The notes beneath the pieces are model-generated. The model had not been told where the DNA came from. It was given only the letters and a program-made list of their open reading frames with translations, and did not search any database. The position numbers were made by a program, and so were the translations under genes. Below, piece after piece: positions 18,345-29,659 of a stretch of DNA of 64,000 nt. The stretch spans positions 310,001-374,000 of the forward strand of contig CAVTVU010000001.1 of NCBI GenBank assembly GCA_963738305.1, given 5' to 3'. This DNA is from JBBRHQ01 sp963738305 (GTDB lineage: Bacteria > Actinomycetota > Thermoleophilia > Solirubrobacterales > 70-9). Within the stretch, counting starts at the first letter, position 1. Every line of letters begins with the position of its first letter.

Positions 18345-19910
18345 CCGACACCCCGCAACCGCCCCCGCCGCGCCGGGGAGAAGTGCTTGGCGGCGAACCC
18401 GGGCCAGATCCGCCTGGCGACCGACTCCCCCAGCTCGCGATCTCTCGGCAGGATGCCGCCGACCAGCAGCACGCCGGACACGTAGGCGAGCGAGCCGGCG
18501 AGCAGAGCGAGCAGGAGGCCGGCCGGCTGCGGGACCGCCGTGTCGAGGAGGCGGGCGACGCCGAAGCCGGCGGCATACGCGGGGAGGAGGGCGAGCATCT
18601 GCCGATGCGGCCAGTAGTGGAAGATCGAGGCCTCGAGGTGGCCGCCGACGATACCTGAGCTGGGCGGCGAGCTGGACGGCGAAGCCGAGCACCACGGCAG
18701 CCGCGGTGCCGGTGATCCCGACCGCCAGCGTCAGGGCGACGCTGGCGCTAAGGGTCACCACGAGCCGGACTCCGGAGAGCACCGAGGCGAGCGTCGGCCG
18801 ATCGAGGGCGAGCAGCGCCTGGGTATGGAAGATCATGGTCGTCGCCAGGGCCGGGACCAGCAGCAGCAGGACGAGCGCCCCGCTCGCCCGGGAGAAGCCG
18901 GGGCCGAAAGACCTGCATGACTCCGTCGGCGGCGCCTCCCGCAACGGCGGCCGGAAGCAGCATCACCGTGACCACGTAGCGGGTGGAGTCGGTCAGCGCC
19001 CGCTGGAACCCGTGGCGATCGTCGTCGGCCCAGCGCTGGACCAGGGTCGGGAAGAGCATCTCGGCCAGGCGGATGTTCAGGTCGAGGGTCCGCTTGCCCA
19101 TCGTCCATGCGACGTTCCAGGCACCGACCGCAGCGACCGTGCTGAACAGGCCCAGGATCCAGGTTCCCGCCTCCGCGCTTGCACCGTCCGCGAGCGACCC
19201 GGGCATGACCCTGATTCCGAAGCGGAGGATGTCCGGGAGGGTCTGCAGCCCGGCTCTCAGCTCGGCGCGGGGCACGATCGAGCCTCATCCACCTGCCGCA
19301 CCGAGACGACCCGGTGGATTAGTGAGGTGAGCGCGGCAGCGAGGAGCGCGAAGACCAGGCACCAGACCGTCCTCGCGACCAGCGCCGCCCCCACGGCGAA
19401 GGCGATGAAGCGAGCGACTGATGGAGGCGGATCCAGAAGAGCTGGCGGCCCGCACGGAAGGCCGAGAAGCGCCCCGTCGATGTTCCAGCCGGTGTTGACC
19501 ACGAGCAGGTAGCCGCCGAGGCAGACGACGGCGGGAGCGAACAGCTCGGGCTGGTCGATCGGGCCGTTGAAGAGCAGGTAGGTGATCCCGGCGCCGATCG
19601 CGGAGACGACCGCGGTGAGCGCCGCCGAGAAGGCGAGGACGGCGGCGAAGATCCCAGTGATCTCGGGGGCGCGCGGGCGAGAGCGGGTTCAGCGCCCTGA
19701 TCAGGGCCGGCCTCTCCTGCACGGTCGAGAAGAACCAGACGATCCCCATCGGGGCGGTGGCCAGCGCGTACTGGCCGACCACCTCGATCCCGTAGAGGCG
19801 GGCGACGAGGATGCTCGAGACGATTCCGACCACCGCGCCCGACCGCGGCGCTGATCGCGGCGAAGCCGAAGCCCTCGCGGAACGACGGCTCTCGCCTGCC
19901 CCGCGCTCAC
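18341..19910 (-). CDS. Wzx-like polysaccharide flippase, copy 1 (several frame breaks)
   Basis: After correction this is a multi-spanning membrane protein of about 520 residues that matches copy 2 at 29660-31213 along its length: GIVSSILVARLYG/GVVSSIAVARLYG, NTGWNID/NTGWNLD, LADGASAEAGTWILG/IADGLANQASVWILG, LRFGIRVMPGS/IRFGLKIVPGT. Wzx proteins flip lipid-linked repeat units to the outer face. At least four indels split the frame, near 19830, 19690, 19270 and 18910. The GTG start at 19910 overlaps the sulfotransferase stop (GTGA). Sequence error is the likely cause, but true inactivation cannot be excluded. Confidence 0.7.
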
Positions 19911-20770
19911 ATCGACCACGACGCGAACTCCATCCCGGTGATGGCTCCGCAACCGCTCGACCTCGGGCCGCAGCAACTCCCTGAGGCCGGCTTCGATCTC
20001 CTCGGGCAGGAGCGGCGTCTCCACCTGCCGCGAGAGCAGCCGGCGCATCGGAGGGGCCGCCCGCCGCCGCGCGCCCTCCGGCACGAGCTGGCCGGCCGGC
20101 ACCAGCACTCGATCCCAGAGGCCGGCCCCTGCCCCGGTCAGGGCGCGCTTGTCGCTGCGGGCGTTGAGCCGGCCCTCGAAGGCGGGCGAGCGAAAGCCCT
20201 CGTCGACCCCGATGAAGCGAAACGCTCCCGATCGTCTCGCGGCGGTTCGCGCCGCAGCTCGTCCATGTCGAGAACGAGGAGCTGCTCGGCCGGGAAGTAC
20301 TCGAGGTACTGCTCGACCTGGGTCGCGTACTTGCTTGCGCAGACGAGGCGGTGGTCGGGCCGCTCGTAGTCGGCCAGCGCCTCCTCGAGGGAGGCGCGAT
20401 CCCCGTCCTCCCGGGTCTGCGCCCAGTGCGCGACGATCCGGTCGATCGGGTCGCGGACCAGATAGATCAGCTTGGCCTCGGGGACGACCGAGTGGATCCG
20501 CCGCGGAACATCGGGGAGGATACGGGTAGTGCGTGTATGAGGGCGTCGCCTCGCCCCGCACCTGCGCGCCGGGGTCGAAGTGCCGCTCGTACCACTCCAG
20601 CCGCTCGCTGCCAGTCGTCGCGCCAGAAGAAGCGCATCTCCTTTTGCCCCGTGCCCTGCTCGGGCCGCGCCATGAAAACGTCGGGGTGCTGGTCGAGGTA
20701 GAAGTGAAGGCTCGTCGTCCCGCACTTCGCCGCGCCGATGATCAGCAGGTTGGGGAGCGCCGGCTCCCAT
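19907..20770 (-). CDS. PAPS-dependent sulfotransferase (frame broken)
   Basis: The protein has about 287 residues. The 5'-phosphosulfate loop NLLIIGAAKCGTTSLHFYL lies at the N-terminus, the 3'-phosphate region is KLIYLVRDPIDRIVAHW, and the corrected C-terminus reads ITGMEFASWSM before TGA. Insertions near 20750 and 19936, and others, split it. It would transfer sulfate from PAPS to a polysaccharide hydroxyl. ATG 20770 overlaps the NodB-like gene stop (TGATG) and its own stop overlaps the flippase GTG, placing it inside a tightly coupled operon. Confidence 0.75.
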
Positions 20771-22429
20771 CAGGCTGCGTCGCGTCCGGCCTGCCTCCCG
20801 ATCGCCTGGGCGCGATCCCGGCCCTCGGCGATCAAACGGCGCAGCAGCGGCCACGTACTGGGCCCTCGGCGAGCGGATCTGATCGACGGATGCGCATCGG
20901 GCGGAGTGACGTGGATCTCGACGATGTCGCCCTCGACAGGCGTCTCGGGCGAGCGCAGGTTGCGCCCGTCCCGCTCCCATCGCCGCCGAGGCCCGCCGAT
21001 CGAAACCGCCCCGTCGGCGGCTCCGCGCACGGCCGGCATCTCGACCGATACCTCGGAGACGCCCGCGCGGTATTCGCAGCTGCGCCCGCCGGCAGAGCAT
21101 CCGGACCGTCAGCAGGCGAGCCGCTCCGGCGCTGCAGGTAGTTGGTGCGGGCGATCTCGCCCAGCGACGTCCAGCGCACGTCTCCGAGTCGATCGATCTC
21201 CCGGCGAGGCCGGCCAGGCGGTCGGGGCCCTCCGGCGAGGTCGTCGTGGTGCCCGTAGAGGACCAGCGGCTGGCCGAGGAACGCCCTCAGGGTGAGGTCC
21301 TCGCGCGACGCGCTGAGGCTCTCGCGCCGGATCACCGGCAGGCCGCCGCTGACCAGCTCGGCGAGCTCCCATCCCGCCAGCGGCTTCTCCTCCTCCGGCC
21401 TGAATCGCCACGGGTTGGCCCGATCGATGGCCAGCGCCTCGAAGCCGAGCTGCAGCATCGCCTCGGTGGTCACGGCAGAGCAGCGCTCGTGGGGGGCGGC
21501 CATCACCCGGTCGATGCGGACGCCGGAGCGGCGCTCCAGGGCCTCGACCCTCCGCAGGGCCAGGTCGATCTGCTCGCGCGCCCTGGCGGCCGATCGAAAC
21601 CGCTCCAGCTCGTGCCGGCGATGGGCGAGTCCGTGGATGCACGAGCGAGAGCGAGCCCGGGGTTCGCGGCGAAGACGCGGGCGGCGGCGCGCTGACCGGC
21701 CAGGAGTCGAGCGGAACCGTGGCGATCGGCCACGTGGTAGCCGTGATCGGCGGCATGCGCCGCCAGGGAGCGGAAATCGAGGAACCCGTAGGTCGGCCAG
21801 CGCAGGTTCGGGTCGTCGATCACGAAGCTCGCGCTGCAGCGGGGGCTTCGACCACTCCGCGGTCGCCGGTCAGCTCGCGCAGGAAGGCGGCCAGGGGGAG
21901 CAGCGAGAGGAACCGGCCCGCTCGAAGCTGGGCCCTGAGCGGCAGGATCGAGTCTGGCTGGAGCGGGCTCAGCGCGACCCTGTGGACCTGGCTGTCTCCC
22001 TCGCCGGTCGACTGGTCCAGACGGGGCCGGTCGGGCCCCTCGGCGATGACCTGCTCTCCGGGCCCAGGCGCCAGGGGCCGCAGGCCCGCCGCCCGGGCGT
22101 CATGGAGGACTGCCCCCCGCAGGCGACGGATCCAGCACTGCCGGGTCGATGCGAAGCGGACCGCCGCCTGTTGCCCGTCGCCGGCGGATCTCCGACCCGG
22201 GTCAAGTGCGCGGCGCGATCAGGCAGGGCACGTCGAGGGGCTTCGCGCCGGGCCGCCGAGACCAAGGCGCGTCGAGGCCCCGCAGCTCTCCGCCGGCTCC
22301 GTGGCTCGAAGCGAACCGGGAAGACCGATCTCCAGCGCGTCGAAGAGCTCCCGGTTGCGATCGAGCACCTGCCCGGGGAAGACACCGACCAGACTCCTTG
22401 CCAGGCGATGTCGTCCGGCTCGGGCTCAC
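20770..22429 (-). CDS. NodB-like deacetylase-superfamily protein, copy 1 (several frame breaks)
   Basis: After correction about 550 residues parallel copy 2 at 26574-28241: RSLVGVFPGQVLDRNRELFD at the N-terminus, LRAGRFLSLLPL, VIDDPNLRWPTYGFLDF, MAAPHERCSAVTTEAMLQLG, QPLVLYGHHDDL. The DDPN, HGND-type and HER motifs are those of a polysaccharide-deacetylase-like barrel with an added C-terminal beta domain. GTG 22429 overlaps the ligase stop (GTGA). The function is probably hydrolysis or deacetylation of a surface glycan. The active-site ligands are only partly readable through the frame breaks. Confidence 0.6.
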
Positions 22430-23947
22430 CGGATCGACCGAGCCTGGACGTCGCGAGGTGGCTGCGCTCGCCCAGACGATCCCGGCCCAGGTCCAGAGGA
22501 CGACCGGCGAGAACGGGCCCTCGAGAGGGGTGAAGAAGATGACGATTCCCCACATGACCGCCATCGCAAACAGCCCGATCCGCCACGGACAGGGCCCAGG
22601 GAGGGCCGCGTCGAACGATCGCTCCGCCAATCGCGGCGACGCCCGCCGCGATCCACAGCGTGACCCCGATCAGGCCCAGCTCGGCGGCGTTCGAGAGGTA
22701 GGCGTTGTGCACCGGCTCCGTGCATTGCGGCCTCGAGCCGTCGCTGTTCTGCCTCGCCGCGGCCGGCAGCGAGTCGCAGCTCTGCACCCCCACCGCGGTC
22801 AGGGGCCGATCCTGGCGCCTGCCAGAAGTAAGGGGGGCTGACATCCGTGAAGCGCCCCCAGCCGAAACCCAGCAGCGGCCTGGCCTCGACCATGCGGAGC
22901 GCGGCAGCGTTGAGGTTCTCCCGGTCCCACAGCGAGTTCTTGTCGTTCCCGCGCTCGTCGATGCTGGCAGCGAGTCCGGGCACGAGCGAGATCAGGAGCA
23001 CCACGACCAGCGGGATTCCGACCAGCGCCGGGACGAGCAGTCCTCGAACCGGGCGAAAGAAGAGAAGGGTGAGGACGATGGCCACCGCCGCCCCCAACCA
23101 AACCCCGCGAGAGAGGCTGAACAGACAGCCTGCGAAGCAGAGGCCGACGACAAGCCAGCAGAGACCCTTGACCAGAGGCGCGGCTTCTCCAGGTCGTACG
23201 CCGCAACGGCGGCGGCGGTCCCACAGAAGAACAGGGCGATGCCGTTGGCCTCCGCTTCGAGGAAAGGCCCGCGGGCCCGCCCGAAATGGATATCCAAGCT
23301 CGGGATTGGTGATGTAGCGCGGGAATACCAGGGCGTGCGGTCCGACGGTTTCGAACAGCGCCGTCAACCCCAGGTATCCGCCGAGCGCCGACCAGGACGC
23401 CGAGGAAGATCTTCCGGTGCTTCTCGGTGGGGAAGGCGAGCGGGGCGATCGTGAACATCAGGAACGGGGCGACGCCAAAGCGGTCGAAGAGCCGGAAGAA
23501 CTCGGAGTTCGAGAGGAGCGTTCCGGAGAGCAAGGGCTGAGACGACCGCAAAGGCGATCGCCGCGACCAGCAGCCAGTGGACCGGCTCGAGCCGGAGGGC
23601 TTCGCGGTGACGCGCGCCGGGAGCACGCAAGAGAAGCGCTGCAATGCCCGCCACGAGCATCAGTCGGTCAGGCGTGACGGGCAGGTACCCGAGCGGCCCA
23701 AGCTGACCCCAGTAGCCCCCGAACACCGAGAGCGCGACCGAGCCGCTCAGGGTCCAGGCCGGATCGACGTTCCAGGCGAGGTAGGCAGCGCTTGCCGAGA
23801 CCGAGCAGGCCGAGGAGGATCAGCAGCGGCAGTGCGCCGCGATTGACGCCGACGGCGGCAATCGCGGCGGCAACGAGGCCGGCGGTCGCCAGCCCGGCAC
23901 CGCGCCAGCTCTGGCTGAATGCGGGGGCTCTGTGCGTGGTCAGCCAA
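22426..23947 (-). CDS. O-antigen ligase/Wzy-like membrane polymerase (several frame breaks)
   Basis: After correction this has about 505 residues and around twelve hydrophobic segments (GLATAGLVAAAIAAVGV, LLILLGLLGLG, WLVVGLCFAGCLFSLSRG, LVPALVGIPLVVVLLISLVP). The Wzy_C signatures SLSRGVWLG, MVEARPLLGFGWGRF and PVHNAYLSNAAELGLIG are clear; the last holds the periplasmic-loop His of the family. It would polymerise or ligate repeat units outside the membrane. The TTG start at 23947 overlaps the chain-length gene stop. Confidence 0.75.
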
Positions 23948-24875
23948 AGCCGGGCCAGCCGTTGGCGCGGATGCTGGCGAGGGTGGCGCCCACAGCGATT
24001 CCGATCAGCAGGCCGATGAAGGCGAGAAGCTGGAGCTTGCTGGTGCGATCGCTCTGGGCCTGCCACCGCCGGGCTCAGCACCTGCAGCCGGCCCGCCGAG
24101 GCACGGCTCTCCTGGCTTGCCTTGTAGGCGGCGCTGGCCGCCCCGGCCACGAGCTCGGCCGCGTCGCGATCTGCGCGAGCCTTGTTGACATCCGCCGAAC
24201 TGGCGCCGGAGCCCTCGAGCGCCTGCAGCTTCGACTTCAGGCGGTTGACCCGCACGGTGGCGGCGCGGAATTCCTGAAGAAGCTGTTCCTGGGCGGCGCC
24301 GGTCGCCATCGTTGACCCCGTTGACGTAGGCGATCAGGGCTACGCTCGCTGCGTTGGCGAGAGCCACCGCCGCAGAGGCGCTCGAGCTGACCGCCTGGAT
24401 CCGCAGGACCGGGCTGCCCGTCGTGGAGGACGCCGAAACGCTGGATCTGACCTCTGCCCTGCGGGAGTCCGAGCCGGCGGGCGACCGGGCGCGCGACGCC
24501 GGGCGCGTTCACTGCCTGGCTGAAACCAGCAGCCAGCGATTCGCTGTTGGCGGCGAATCCGGCGAGCGCAGCAGCTCCGCCGGCGCTGTCGCTTATCGTC
24601 AGCTTGGCCTCCGCCGTGTAGTCCGGGCTTCGGAGAAACCCGGCGATGATCGCCAGGCCGGTGATCAGGACAACCGGTATGGCGAAGGTGACCCAATGCC
24701 ACCGGATCGCCTCCCCCACCCCCACCCTTTTTGGAGGGAGCGGCGCCCGTGGACTCTCTTTGGCGATCTCCCGCTCCGCCCTCGCCCCAACAGCGACCTG
24801 CGGCGGGCTTGCGGGGGTGATGGTGACGCCACCTTCCAGCGGATCTGCCCCTGCCCGTTTGTCGAATTCGGTCAT
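23940..24875 (-). CDS. Wzz/YveK-like chain-length determinant (frame broken)
   Basis: The protein has about 311 residues. A proline-rich cytoplasmic start (MTEFDKRAG) leads into the first membrane helix WVTFAIPVVLITGLAIIAGF. An extracellular coiled region follows (RVNRLKSKLQALEGSGASSA), then a second helix LLAFIGLLIGIAVGATLASI ending near GWPGFG. Two-helix topology with an external coiled coil is that of polysaccharide co-polymerases, which set chain length. No tyrosine-kinase domain is attached. ATG 24875 overlaps the stop of the gene before it. Confidence 0.75.
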
Positions 24876-25913
24876 CGGACCCACTTCACATTCCGTTCTT
24901 CGGATCGTCGTGTGTTGGCCGTCTGCCGGGGTCCGGTGCGGATGCTCGTTTGGCTCGCCGCGGCGGGCCGCCATCGTGCACGGACGATCCGCCGCGCCAT
25001 CGACCCAGCCGTGTGCAGCGAGTCGCTGGCAAGACCGGCACGGACCGACGGTCGTCGCGGCCAGATCCTGCTGGAGTTGCGCGTGGTCGTAGCCCATCGC
25101 TCCGAGACGCTGCGGTCCGATCCAGTCGAGATAGCGGCGGCACCACGCCCTGCGCAAGCGGGTTGTGAATCGTCTGCTTCCACTTGGTGAGCGGCTCCGA
25201 TGCTCAGCTCCGAGTATCGGGCTACGCCGGCCTTGTCGCCCAGCCGACCTGACAGGGTCACCCGGCTGAATGTCATCGAGCGACGCGGGGTCGAAGTCGA
25301 GCTCCAGATAGCCCATCAGGCCCTGCCAGGCGTCGGGATCGGCCGAAACGAGGTCCTCGTAGCGCACCGGCCAGACCCGCTCCGCATGCTGCGCGGCGGC
25401 CTCGACAAGTGCCGCCGGCGCGGCGTAGAGGCTGAGTGGATAGCGGTCCGGCTCCCACCTGCCCATCGCAGAAGGTCTCGACGATCGAGGCGACGACGGC
25501 CAGCGGGTTGCGCCACAGAACGACGAACTTCGCCTCGGGGAAGATGCGGATCAGATCGGGAAGGAAATGCGCGTAAGGAGGCGACTTGTCAAGGAAATAG
25601 GTCGGCTCGGCTCCCGGCGGCTTGCGAGTAGATGTCCAGGGCGAACTCGCGCACTGCCTCGAAGTAGGAGTCCGAGCCCGAGGGAAGCTCGTGACTGAAG
25701 TCATCGATCGCCTCCGCGGCCGTCAGGTCCCAGGCGCCCCTCGAGGGGAGCGCTTCGTCGCCGGTCGCGCCGAGAGAAGGGCATCAAGAGCCACGTCTCC
25801 GATGCGGTCGCGATCGCCGGGTTGCTGGCGAGCACCCTTTGGATCAGGGTCGAGCCGCTCCGCGGCAGCGAGAGCAGGAAGAGCGGTCGGATTGGATGCG
25901 CGGTCCCGTTCAT
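24872..25913 (-). CDS. Sulfotransferase-family protein (frame broken)
   Basis: The protein has about 345 residues. PLFLLSLPRSGSTLIQRVLA is the PAPS phosphosulfate loop, and EAKFVVLWRNPLAVVASIVE the 3'-phosphate motif; FLDKSPPYAHFLPDL and WPVRYEDLVSADPDAW are typical of the Sulfotransfer_3 type. Breaks near 25750, 25460 and 25270 are bridged. The C-terminal limit is uncertain: a frame ending at 24872 overlaps the chain-length ATG, as elsewhere in this operon. It is a second sulfating enzyme for the polymer, unrelated in detail to the one at 19907. Confidence 0.65.
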
Positions 25914-26064
25914 GCGTGAATCAGCCGGTTAGCACGGCTGCTGTGAGCGATTTCGGCTATGTTTCCGTACTCAATTTTTCTCTATCGGCAGGATCGGCGT
26001 CGTCCCTGAGGCCCGCAATGGCGCAGGGATGCAGAAAGCCGGGCTTGGCGCCGACCCTTTGGCT

Positions 26065-26577
26065 CTACTCGACGTACCGTGGTCCATTGACCCCCTCAGA
26101 TCGATTGCCCGCGCCCCCATGCCGGGACTCTTTCTGAGACAGCATTTGCTGCCGATGTCGCGCGATGTGGGCCTCAGTGGTTCCCAACACCCTCGCCGGG
26201 TTGCCGGCGACGACTTTGCCCGGCTCGACATCGCCAGTCACGACACTCCCGGCGCCCACGATCGCGTCGTCGCCGATCTTGACCCCAGGCAGAATGATCG
26301 AATCTACCCCTACGTACACTCTCTTCCCGATCGCCACTGGCTTGACCGCTGTGTACCCCAGATGGTGCTTCGTGCTCGCATCGTGTGCGAGAATTCGCGT
26401 TCCCGAACAGATGACGGAGTCATCACCAATCGAGATCTGCGATATGAAGCCCTGGTCAATCAAGACCCGGTCACCAAGATAGACGGCCTTTCCTAATCGC
26501 AAGCCTCGAGCAACCTGCGCTTTAACTGTGGGGTATCCACGTAGCCGCATCGCGAACTTCTCGAGATGACGCCTCAT
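26065..26577 (-). CDS. Left-handed beta-helix acyltransferase (Maa/WcaB type)
   Basis: The 170-residue protein is intact. The N-terminal helix RRHLEKFAMRLRGYPTVKAQ is followed by hexapeptide turns (ISIGDDSVICSGTRIL, VYVGVDSIILPGVKIGDDAI, VAGNPARVLG) with catalytic His in ILAHDAST. Probable O-acetylation of a sugar. The ATG overlaps the stop of the NodB-like copy 2 gene (ATGA). The 150 bases downstream, to 25914, hold no gene. Confidence 0.82.
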   Translation of the reverse strand: MRRHLEKFAMRLRGYPTVKAQVARGLRLGKAVYLGDRVLIDQGFISQISIGDDSVICSGTRILAHDASTKHHLGYTAVKPVAIGKRVYVGVDSIILPGVKIGDDAIVGAGSVVTGDVEPGKVVAGNPARVLGTTEAHIARHRQQMLSQKESRHGGAGNRSEGVNGPRYVE

Positions 26578-28241
26578 GGCGAAGCCTCCGTCCGAACGGC
26601 CGGGTGCGCATCCCTAGAGCGTCGAGCTGTCGTGATCGGCTGAAGTCGGTCGCGACTCTCGCCCAACACCCTGCGCACGAGGGGCCAAACCCGTCTCCGA
26701 GGCGAGGGTACCGATGCGGGATCGATCTGAGGCCTTGAGTCGAGGCTTATCTCGACGGTGCCGGGGGTCATCGGCAAGACGTTGGAGCGCCAGCCTTGTT
26801 CTGTGCATGACAAGCGGTGTCGTCGCCCATTGATCGTGACATCGGCACCAGCCGTCCCGCCATGAACAACGGGAGTCTCGATTCGAATTGCGTCCGCGTT
26901 CTCTGGCAAGTCGACGATGATCCGCCGCGACAGCATTCGCACAGCTAATGCTGTCCCCTCCATTCGAGTGCCGAAATTTGTTCGTGCGATCGCAGAGAGC
27001 GAGGACCACTCAACGGCCCCGAGACGATTCACCTCCTCTGCGCCTGCCCGCAGCACATCAAGCCCCTCACAAAGATCCTGGTGATGGCCATAAAGAATCA
27101 AGGGCTGGTTCAGGAAGGCCCGGAAGACAAGGTCCTCCTTGGAGGCAGCGAGATAGTCCCGTGCGATCAGGGGAAGACCTCCGGCGAGGAGTTCGGCTTG
27201 ATCGAAGCCCGCAAGCATCGGCTCTGCGTCCGGCCGAAACCTCCACGGGTATCGCCAATCGATGCAAATGCCTTCGAAGCCCAGCTGCAACATCGCCCGC
27301 ATCGTTTCCTCGGAACACCGCTCGTGCGGCGCGGCCATGATCCGAGACACAGGGACCTGTGAGCGACGTTCGAATGATTCGACGCGGCGCAGAGCCTGGG
27401 CCATCGCGGCCAGTGCCAACCCCTCCGACCTCAGTTCCTCAAGCTCATGCCGCGAGTGGTCGTTGCCGTGGATGATCAGTGAAAGACACTCTTGGGCCTC
27501 TTGGAACACGCGGGTCACATCACTGCGCGCAAAGCCGCCGTCGAGAGGTACCATCGCGACAGCAACGTGATAGCCGAAGCGGTGGGCTTCCCGAACGAGC
27601 GTTGGGTAGTCCAAGTATCCATATGAAGGCCAGTGAAGGTTCGGATCGTCGACCACGAAGGAGGCTCTCAATGAGGGGTAGGACCACGCTTGATCGGCCG
27701 TCACAGCGCGAAGGAAATGGACGAGTGGGAGCAACGAAAGGAATTGGCCCTGCCGCAGTTGATCTCGAAGTGGTTGGCCATCCAAGGGGCCCAGCGGGCT
27801 TACGGCAGCGCGATCCACTCTCGAACGACCTTCGGGACTAGCAACCCAAAGTGGCGCCCTGTTGTGGGACGCCAACACCTGATAACCGCTCGACACTGCC
27901 AGGGGAGGCGTTTGCCCGGCGCGACAATCGTCTAGGTTTCGGCCGCGAAGTGTCGGGTTGAGAAGCGAAGACTCAGCGAGTTTGACGGGAACGGCGTTGG
28001 CTGGTGATTCCGCTGGGCCCCTGGGACTTTCGGGTACTACAAGGAGGGGGATTCCCCTAGCCCCCAACCCGTTCGTCACGCGTCCTGAATCGCCGAACAC
28101 GACCGCACCGTGGAGTTGCGTGAGATTGCCGGAGTCACGCTCCTCAAACGTCACCGGGTAGGCACGCTCCAGCACGGCGAACAGCCGCGGCCGTATAGAC
28201 CTGACTCCCTGCGGGAAGAGTCCGATCAGCTTGCGGTCCAC
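26574..28241 (-). CDS. NodB-like deacetylase-superfamily protein, copy 2
   Basis: The 555-residue protein is intact, so it serves as reference for copy 1. The N-terminal 150 residues are a Rossmann-like region (GAVVFGDSGR, IPLLVVPESP). The barrel has SFVVDDPNLHWPSYGYLDY (metal Asp pair), SLIIHGNDHSRHELEE and MAAPHERCSEETMRAM. A beta-rich tail near residues 460-520 (TPVVHGGTAGADVTINGRRH) could bind carbohydrate. Related to DUF2334/polysaccharide deacetylases. It overlaps the glycosyltransferase gene upstream by 16 bases. Confidence 0.7.
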   Translation of the reverse strand: MDRKLIGLFPQGVRSIRPRLFAVLERAYPVTFEERDSGNLTQLHGAVVFGDSGRVTNGLGARGIPLLVVPESPRGPAESPANAVPVKLAESSLLNPTLRGRNLDDCRAGQTPPLAVSSGYQVLASHNRAPLWVASPEGRSRVDRAAVSPLGPLDGQPLRDQLRQGQFLSLLPLVHFLRAVTADQAWSYPSLRASFVVDDPNLHWPSYGYLDYPTLVREAHRFGYHVAVAMVPLDGGFARSDVTRVFQEAQECLSLIIHGNDHSRHELEELRSEGLALAAMAQALRRVESFERRSQVPVSRIMAAPHERCSEETMRAMLQLGFEGICIDWRYPWRFRPDAEPMLAGFDQAELLAGGLPLIARDYLAASKEDLVFRAFLNQPLILYGHHQDLCEGLDVLRAGAEEVNRLGAVEWSSLSAIARTNFGTRMEGTALAVRMLSRRIIVDLPENADAIRIETPVVHGGTAGADVTINGRRHRLSCTEQGWRSNVLPMTPGTVEISLDSRPQIDPASVPSPRRRVWPLVRRVLGESRDRLQPITTARRSRDAHPAVRTEASP

Positions 28242-29575
28242 GAGCCCAACTCAACCGTCGAAAGGCGGGCCCCCGCGCGCGCGGGATCCTGTGGCGGAGA
28301 CTGTCGGCCAGTCTGGCTCTGAGCCCTGGCCGCCCGGGGTGGGAACAGCTGACGTGCCTCCTCAGCGTTCACGCAGGAACGTACCCGTAGCAGCCGAGCT
28401 ATTTGAACTTGCCACCATGAGCCGACAAATGCAACTCCGGTCGGGTGGCGGATCAACGCAAGCACAGCACCCGCGACAGTGCGATGGTCCCGAACACGAA
28501 GGCCATACTCCTCTGAGATCGCTTTCAGCGCGTGATCCGACCAATCGTTGGGAAGAACGGCAATCGAGGGTCCACCGTCCCGATCTACCTCGGATCCTCG
28601 CCTGCGAATCAGAAGGCGCCAGAGCCACATCCCCATCAACCCCACGACGCGATTGCCGTGCGTCAGTATCGCGCACGCTTCACGCGCGGCCTCTATATAA
28701 CGACCTTCGCGGAGTGCAATCTCTGCGTTGTCCCAATTCGCGGTTGCCTTCCAGCGTTCGACATCGCGTCGCGAATACCATGCGTGACCGTCATATGACA
28801 CTGCTGCTGCAACATGCGCAATCTGCATCGCGCGCAGGTCCTGCATCGACATTTGCTCTCCGTGAAGGTGATAGTTGATCGTGACGATCGGTAGGAACAA
28901 CGCCGTTCCGTTTTCCAACAGTCTGATCCAGAGGTCCAGGTCCTCGACAAGTCCGTCGTGAGACCGGAACCCGCCCGCAGCACGAACGGCGGAGCGCAGA
29001 ATCATCGCCGTGCTCACGCAGACGCAATTTCCCGGAAAGATGAGCGCATTTGGCGCCTTGTGCACTTCGAACCTGTGGGCAACGGGACCCTGAAACCGAT
29101 CGTCAACCGAGTCGGTACGACACCTGAGCGCCGCGCTGGCCAGTAACACGTGTGCGTCGCGATGCGGCCAGAGAGTGGCGAGATGATGCGGTAGCCACTC
29201 ATCGTCGGAATCGAGAAAGGCGATCCACTCGTGCGATGCGGTCTCGACCCCCGTATTCCGCGCCGCACTCAGCCCGAGATTCCGCTGGTGCTGAACGAGT
29301 CGGGCTCCGGCCTGAAGCGCAACCTCGGCCGTACCGTCGTCCGAGCCGTCATCGACGACGATGACTTCCGCCGCCAACCGTGGCCTTTGAGCCGCAACAC
29401 TTTCGAGGGCCCGCCGCAACATCCCTGCCCGGTTGTAGGTCGGGATGACGACTGAGACCGGCAGTCGCTGCTCCTCCATCCTCTTTCCGATGCGAGGAGG
29501 CAAGGGTGCAACAGGTCGAACTGGCTCCTGCAATGCCCTTCGGAGCACGAAGCAAAGGGTGTCGCTGGATCTCAT
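28226..29575 (-). CDS. Family 2 glycosyltransferase
   Basis: The 449-residue protein is intact. The GT2 domain begins near residue 38 (PVSVVIPTYNRAGMLRRALE), then VIVVDDGSDDGT, GLSAARNTGVE, AFLDSDDEWLP (DxD) and LVEDLDLWIRLLENG (catalytic ED region). About 200 further residues, helical and without a recognised domain, end in a proline- and arginine-rich tail. It transfers a sugar from a nucleotide donor onto the growing repeat unit. Confidence 0.88.
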   Translation of the reverse strand: MRSSDTLCFVLRRALQEPVRPVAPLPPRIGKRMEEQRLPVSVVIPTYNRAGMLRRALESVAAQRPRLAAEVIVVDDGSDDGTAEVALQAGARLVQHQRNLGLSAARNTGVETASHEWIAFLDSDDEWLPHHLATLWPHRDAHVLLASAALRCRTDSVDDRFQGPVAHRFEVHKAPNALIFPGNCVCVSTAMILRSAVRAAGGFRSHDGLVEDLDLWIRLLENGTALFLPIVTINYHLHGEQMSMQDLRAMQIAHVAAAVSYDGHAWYSRRDVERWKATANWDNAEIALREGRYIEAAREACAILTHGNRVVGLMGMWLWRLLIRRRGSEVDRDGGPSIAVLPNDWSDHALKAISEEYGLRVRDHRTVAGAVLALIRHPTGVAFVGSWWQVQIARLLRVRSCVNAEEARQLFPPRAARAQSQTGRQSPPQDPARAGARLSTVELGSWTAS

Positions 29576-29659
29576 GACGCCGCGCCTGGCGCCGCGTCGC
29601 TGACTGTAGGAGGCTGCGCATCGGTCGTGGCTTCTTGGGCAATCGGTTTCGGACGCACG

